From assembly GCA_964644695.1 (NCBI GenBank), contig CAZXWN010000010.1:26208-90207 (forward strand): 64,000 nt of DNA, read 5' to 3'. The translations under genes were made by a program, and so were the position numbers. The notes beneath the pieces are model-generated. The model saw only the letters and a list, made by a program, of their open reading frames with translations. It made no database searches and was not told the DNA's origin. Numbering within the stretch: the stretch's first letter is position 1; the number at the start of each line of letters is the position of its first letter. Source of the DNA: CAZXWN01 sp964644695 [NCBI: uncultured bacterium]. Lineage in GTDB: Bacteria > UBP4 > UBA4092. Shown one piece after another: positions 61,844 through 64,000 of this stretch.

Positions 61844-61919
61844 AATTTATCAAGGGTCTAATTATTTAATGTTTTACTTGATTTAGGTTCGCCTCTTTTT
61901 GGGAAAAGTCGTTTTTGGG

Positions 61920-61937
61920 TTCCTGCTTTCGCAGGAA
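61920..61937. repeat. REP-like palindrome
   Basis: TTCCTGC-TTTC-GCAGGAA followed by TGACAT. Elements built on 'TTCCTGC..TCGCAGGAATGAC' are common in intergenic DNA of many bacteria. Confidence 0.75.
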
Positions 61938-61973
61938 TGACATATTGGGGAGTGAGATTGTCAGGTCATAGGT

Positions 61974-62025
61974 CTAACCACCCCCCGGCTTTGCCGGACC
62001 CCTCCTTGAAAAGGCGGGGAGTCTA
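61974..62025 (+). repeat. Hairpin repeat, copy 2 (right of the Gabija cassette)
   Basis: CTAACCACCCCCCGGC, a second small hairpin CCGGC-TTT-GCCGG, then CCCCTCCTT-GAA-AAGGCGGGG and AGTCTAAG. Same order and orientation as copy 1 at 57963-58015; a CCAAGAG follows in both. Confidence 0.8.
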
Positions 62026-62063
62026 AGTAACAAAACCAAGAGCAAAGAATGGATAAATGGGTT

Positions 62064-62104
62064 CATGGGACTTATCGGACCTATGGGACTTATAAGACCT
62101 ATAG
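62064..62104 (+). repeat. 18-bp tandem repeat, right of the Gabija cassette
   Basis: Units CATGGGACTTATCGGACC and TATGGGACTTATAAGACC, then TATAG. Related to the tandem repeat at 57894-57936. Confidence 0.7.
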
Positions 62105-62118
62105 CTCTGAAAGGGCGG

Positions 62119-62164
62119 ACCCTCTCGGCTGAAAAACTCCACCTTTCCTGGAAAATAGGGGCAA
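62119..62164 (+). repeat. Hairpin repeat, degraded copy 3
   Basis: ACCCTCTCGGCTGAAAAACT followed by CCACCTTTCCTGGAAAATAGGGG; aligns with copy 1 but the hairpin is eroded. Confidence 0.5.
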
Positions 62165-62293
62165 AAATACGGGCTGAACGGGGGATTTACGGAGGAGTTC
62201 ACGGGGATGGGGTGGGGGATAAGATTTAAGGGGAATTATCTGAAACAGTCGGGGGATGTTTTTTTAGGGTGAGAGTCGTACCCGATTCGTATC

Positions 62294-62333
62294 TGGTTCG
62301 TTTCAGGAGGCGGAGTGGACAGGGGTGTCAAGG
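62294..62333 (+). repeat. Dispersed intergenic repeat, copy 2
   Basis: TGGTTCGTTTCAGG-AGGCGGAGTG and GGTGTCAAGG; matches the copy at 5781-5820. Confidence 0.6.
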
Positions 62334-62438
62334 GGTGAGGGTGGGGAATCGATGGAAAATGATTATCTTTTGGTCAAGAGATAAACTGTTGATATTCATA
62401 GGTTAAGCGGGGGTAGAAAAAATATTTTACAAAAATAC

Positions 62439-62466
62439 TTGACGGTTATAACGTTAGTGATATAGT
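62439..62466 (+). promoter_or_regulatory. Promoter of the GntR/ABC operon
   Basis: TTGACG (62439-62444), 16-bp spacer, TATAGT (62461-62466). The leader is about 135 bases long. Confidence 0.65.
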
Positions 62467-62478
62467 GGACTAGTGCAC
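62465..62478. promoter_or_regulatory. Candidate operator of the YtrA-type regulator
   Basis: Imperfect palindrome GTGGACTAGTGCAC (12 of 14 positions symmetric) that overlaps the -10 and start of transcription. Its form matches the two-fold sites of GntR-family repressors, so the regulator probably represses its own operon. Confidence 0.5.
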
Positions 62479-62544
62479 CGAATTGATAGGTATATGGTGC
62501 CGGGACCGAAAAACAGACATCAGAGAAGAACACAGAGAATATAA

Positions 62545-62604
62545 ATGAAATCGAGACGAGACGATAACCCGGAGAACAAAGACCGCTACCGCGGTATGAG
62601 GTGA
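62545..62604 (+). CDS. Possible 19-residue leader peptide
   Basis: ATG at 62545, TGA at 62602; the product MKSRRDDNPENKDRYRGMR is highly charged. Its stop is 4 bp before the regulator's ATG, so it could couple translation. The ribosome site is weak, and chance cannot be excluded. Confidence 0.25.
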   Translation: MKSRRDDNPENKDRYRGMR

Positions 62605-62608
62605 AGGC

Positions 62609-63007
62609 ATGTATATCGAAATAAAACCTGACAGTCCTATTAGTATCTTTCAACAAATCATGGATGGGATCCGGTATGGCGTATTAAACGGCAGGCTGGT
62701 GGAGGATGAGAAACTGCCTTCATGGAGGGAACTGGCGGTAGAATTGCGGGTCAATGCCAACACTGTCGCCCGTGCCTATCAGGAACTGGAACGGGAAGGG
62801 GTCCTTTATGTCAAACGAGGGGAAGGAACCTTTGTCGCGGCGCGTAAACAATCTATCAAGGATAAAGAACGACTGTTGTTGTTAAAGGCGGCTTTGCAGG
62901 AGGCAATTGATACGGGACTTCGGCTTCAATTCAGTAAAGCAGAGATAGCTCAGGAAATAAAACAAATCATAGCTGATACAGATAAAGACCGGGAGGAAAG
63001 AAAATGA
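62609..63007 (+). CDS. GntR-family transcriptional regulator, YtrA subfamily
   Basis: 132 residues. The N-terminal winged helix-turn-helix is clear (MYIEIKPDSPISIFQQIMDGIRYGVLNGRLVEDEKLPSWRELAVELRVNANTVARAYQELEREGVLYVKRGEGTFVA). The short C-terminal part of about 50 residues, helical and without a large effector domain, defines the YtrA group, which controls adjacent ABC transporters, often in response to envelope stress or antibiotics. GAGGTGAAG precedes the ATG. Its stop overlaps the ABC gene by four bases (ATGA). Confidence 0.9.
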   Translation: MYIEIKPDSPISIFQQIMDGIRYGVLNGRLVEDEKLPSWRELAVELRVNANTVARAYQELEREGVLYVKRGEGTFVAARKQSIKDKERLLLLKAALQEAIDTGLRLQFSKAEIAQEIKQIIADTDKDREERK

Positions 63008-63909
63008 CAGAGAACAATCAGATGATCGAAATCAACAACTTCACGAAAATGTATGGGAAAAAGACGGCCGTTGACCGCCTGAATCTGACCTTGAAAAAAG
63101 GAGAAGTCTTCGGATTTCTGGGAGAGAATGGTGCCGGGAAGACCACAACCATCCGCGCATTGGTTGGATTACTCCGTCCTACTTCAGGAATTGTCCGGGT
63201 CATGGGGATGGATCCTCTGGAAGAAGAAGTGGCCGTCAAACAGCAGTTTGGATATGTGTCCGAAGACCGCCACATGTATGGCTGGATGAAGGTGAAAGAG
63301 AACCTGGATTTTAACCGGGGACTTTATCCGCAATGGAAAGAAGACCTTGCCCAGGAACTCCTGAAGGATTTTGACCTGGACCCGAATCAAAAGGTGAAAT
63401 CCCTCTCCCGCGGTCAGGGTGCGAAGCTGGCCCTGCTGGGCGCCCTGGCATCCCGTCCCGAACTGTTGATATTGGATGAACCGACTTCCGGACTGGACCC
63501 GATGGTCCGTCGTGAAATCCTGGAACGGCTGGTGGCCTATTGTGCTGATTATGGGACTACGGTGTTTTTCTCCTCCCATTTATTGGATGACATTGAACGG
63601 CTGGCCGATACCGTGGGAATCCTCTGTAAGGGGAAACTGGTGGCCTATTCGGAAAAAAATCAGATGGTCAATTCACTGAAGAAAATCCTGGTCCGGTTGG
63701 AAGCCGGTCAGGAAATCCCGGAACATAAAGACATTCTCCGAACTATCCGGGAAAAAGAACGGATGGAAGTCGTTGTCAGAACCCCGGTGGAAGACGTCTT
63801 GAACAAAATCAAGGCACTGAATCCATCTTATCTGGAAGTTGTCGATATGAGTCTGGAAGATATTTTTGTGGAATTTATCAGAGACGGCCGCCAACTGAAC
63901 GGTAAATAA
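63004..63909 (+). CDS. ABC transporter ATP-binding protein
   Basis: 301 residues. Walker A GENGAGKTT (40-48), Q-loop in FGYVSEDRHMYGW, signature LSRGQGAKLALLGALA, Walker B LLILDEPTSGLD and switch His in FFSSHLLDD are intact. A C-terminal extension of about 80 residues is typical of CcmA/YtrB-type export ATPases. With the YtrA-type regulator in front it probably drives export of an antibiotic, lipid or envelope compound through a permease encoded next. It overlaps the regulator gene by 4 bp. Confidence 0.93.
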   Translation: MTENNQMIEINNFTKMYGKKTAVDRLNLTLKKGEVFGFLGENGAGKTTTIRALVGLLRPTSGIVRVMGMDPLEEEVAVKQQFGYVSEDRHMYGWMKVKENLDFNRGLYPQWKEDLAQELLKDFDLDPNQKVKSLSRGQGAKLALLGALASRPELLILDEPTSGLDPMVRREILERLVAYCADYGTTVFFSSHLLDDIERLADTVGILCKGKLVAYSEKNQMVNSLKKILVRLEAGQEIPEHKDILRTIREKERMEVVVRTPVEDVLNKIKALNPSYLEVVDMSLEDIFVEFIRDGRQLNGK

Positions 63910-63927
63910 ACTTCGGGGAAAAACAAC

Positions 63928-64000
63928 ATGATGAACATGACCGGACAACAAGAGTGTCATTGCGCCACCTATAAAAATAAGGGAACCTGTAACTGTTTCT
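63928..64000 (+). CDS. Start of the next gene of the ABC operon (partial)
   Basis: ATG at 63928 (second ATG at 63931), 18 bp after the ATPase stop with GGGGA upstream. The first 24 residues are Cys-rich (CHCATYKNKGTCNC), which suggests a short metal-binding head. From its place it should be the membrane permease, but the window ends before any hydrophobic segment. Confidence 0.5.
   Translation, partial: MMNMTGQQECHCATYKNKGTCNCF

Larger units (their letters stand above)
61815..62544. other. Repeat-rich intergenic region right of the Gabija cassette
   Basis: No protein gene is visible in about 730 bases. The contents are, in order, a gajB terminator-like hairpin, a palindromic REP-like element, a hairpin repeat, a tandem repeat, a degraded hairpin repeat, a dispersed repeat, then the promoter and operator of the GntR/ABC operon. 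Confidence 0.65.

Overview
The window reads as one contiguous stretch of chromosome from an anaerobic, Gram-negative, heterotrophic bacterium. The anaerobic signs are a soluble multisubunit [NiFe] hydrogenase with the maturation genes hypA and hypB, and a reverse rubrerythrin. The outer-membrane signs are a TolC/adaptor/RND efflux set and several secreted proteins. The many glycosidase-type genes point to growth on carbohydrates. I cannot name the phylum from sequence alone. I see no rRNA, tRNA, CRISPR array or transposase gene.

Layout. Positions 1-5.7 kb: the tail of an unknown gene, cysS, a lone methyltransferase, a large secreted PKD-type protein and a LamG-fold protein. 6.1-14.6 kb: an eight-gene hydrogenase operon (DRTGG protein, CBS/ATPase sensor, NuoE-, ferredoxin-, NuoF- and NuoG-like subunits, then [NiFe] small and large subunits), closed by a terminator. 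14.6-20.4 kb: a polysaccharide deacetylase, a small Cys-rich protein, then reverse-strand genes: a Zn-ribbon protein, a URO-D-like protein, bioY, and an ECF sigma/anti-sigma/bactofilin-like membrane-protein operon. 20.5-21.6 kb: hypA and hypB, separated by a 123-nt gap that folds on paper into a four-way junction. 21.8-31.7 kb: a Cys-rich protein, a glycosyltransferase, a Ski2-like helicase, a GGDEF/EAL protein and an orphan histidine kinase. 31.7-37.1 kb: a glycosidase gene broken by one in-frame TAA and an operon of PIG-L deacetylase, unknown protein and GH36 alpha-galactosidase. 37.2-42.8 kb: reverse rubrerythrin, rsmI, two envelope proteins and a phosphate transporter pair. 43.0-48.6 kb: tripartite efflux operon. 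48.7-57.9 kb: a Na+/solute symporter, a second permease, and secreted glycan-active proteins. 58.3-61.8 kb: an AT-rich two-gene cassette with all the hallmarks of the Gabija anti-phage system (GajA/GajB), flanked on both sides by related intergenic repeats. 62.5-64 kb: a YtrA-type GntR regulator and ABC transporter operon, cut by the window end.

How the parts work together. The hydrogenase operon encodes a complete electron path from NAD(H) flavin site through many Fe-S clusters to a [NiFe] site, in an arrangement like electron-bifurcating HydABCSL enzymes; hypA/hypB supply nickel to that site. The glycosidases, symporter and deacetylases form a polysaccharide-use region. The points most worth a second look are the hypA-hypB leader RNA, the NuoG-like hydrogenase subunit, the repeat-flanked Gabija cassette, the premature TAA at 32282, the 19-bp promoter duplication around the HEAT-like gene, and the terminator hairpin inside the predicted 5' end of the URO-D-like gene.
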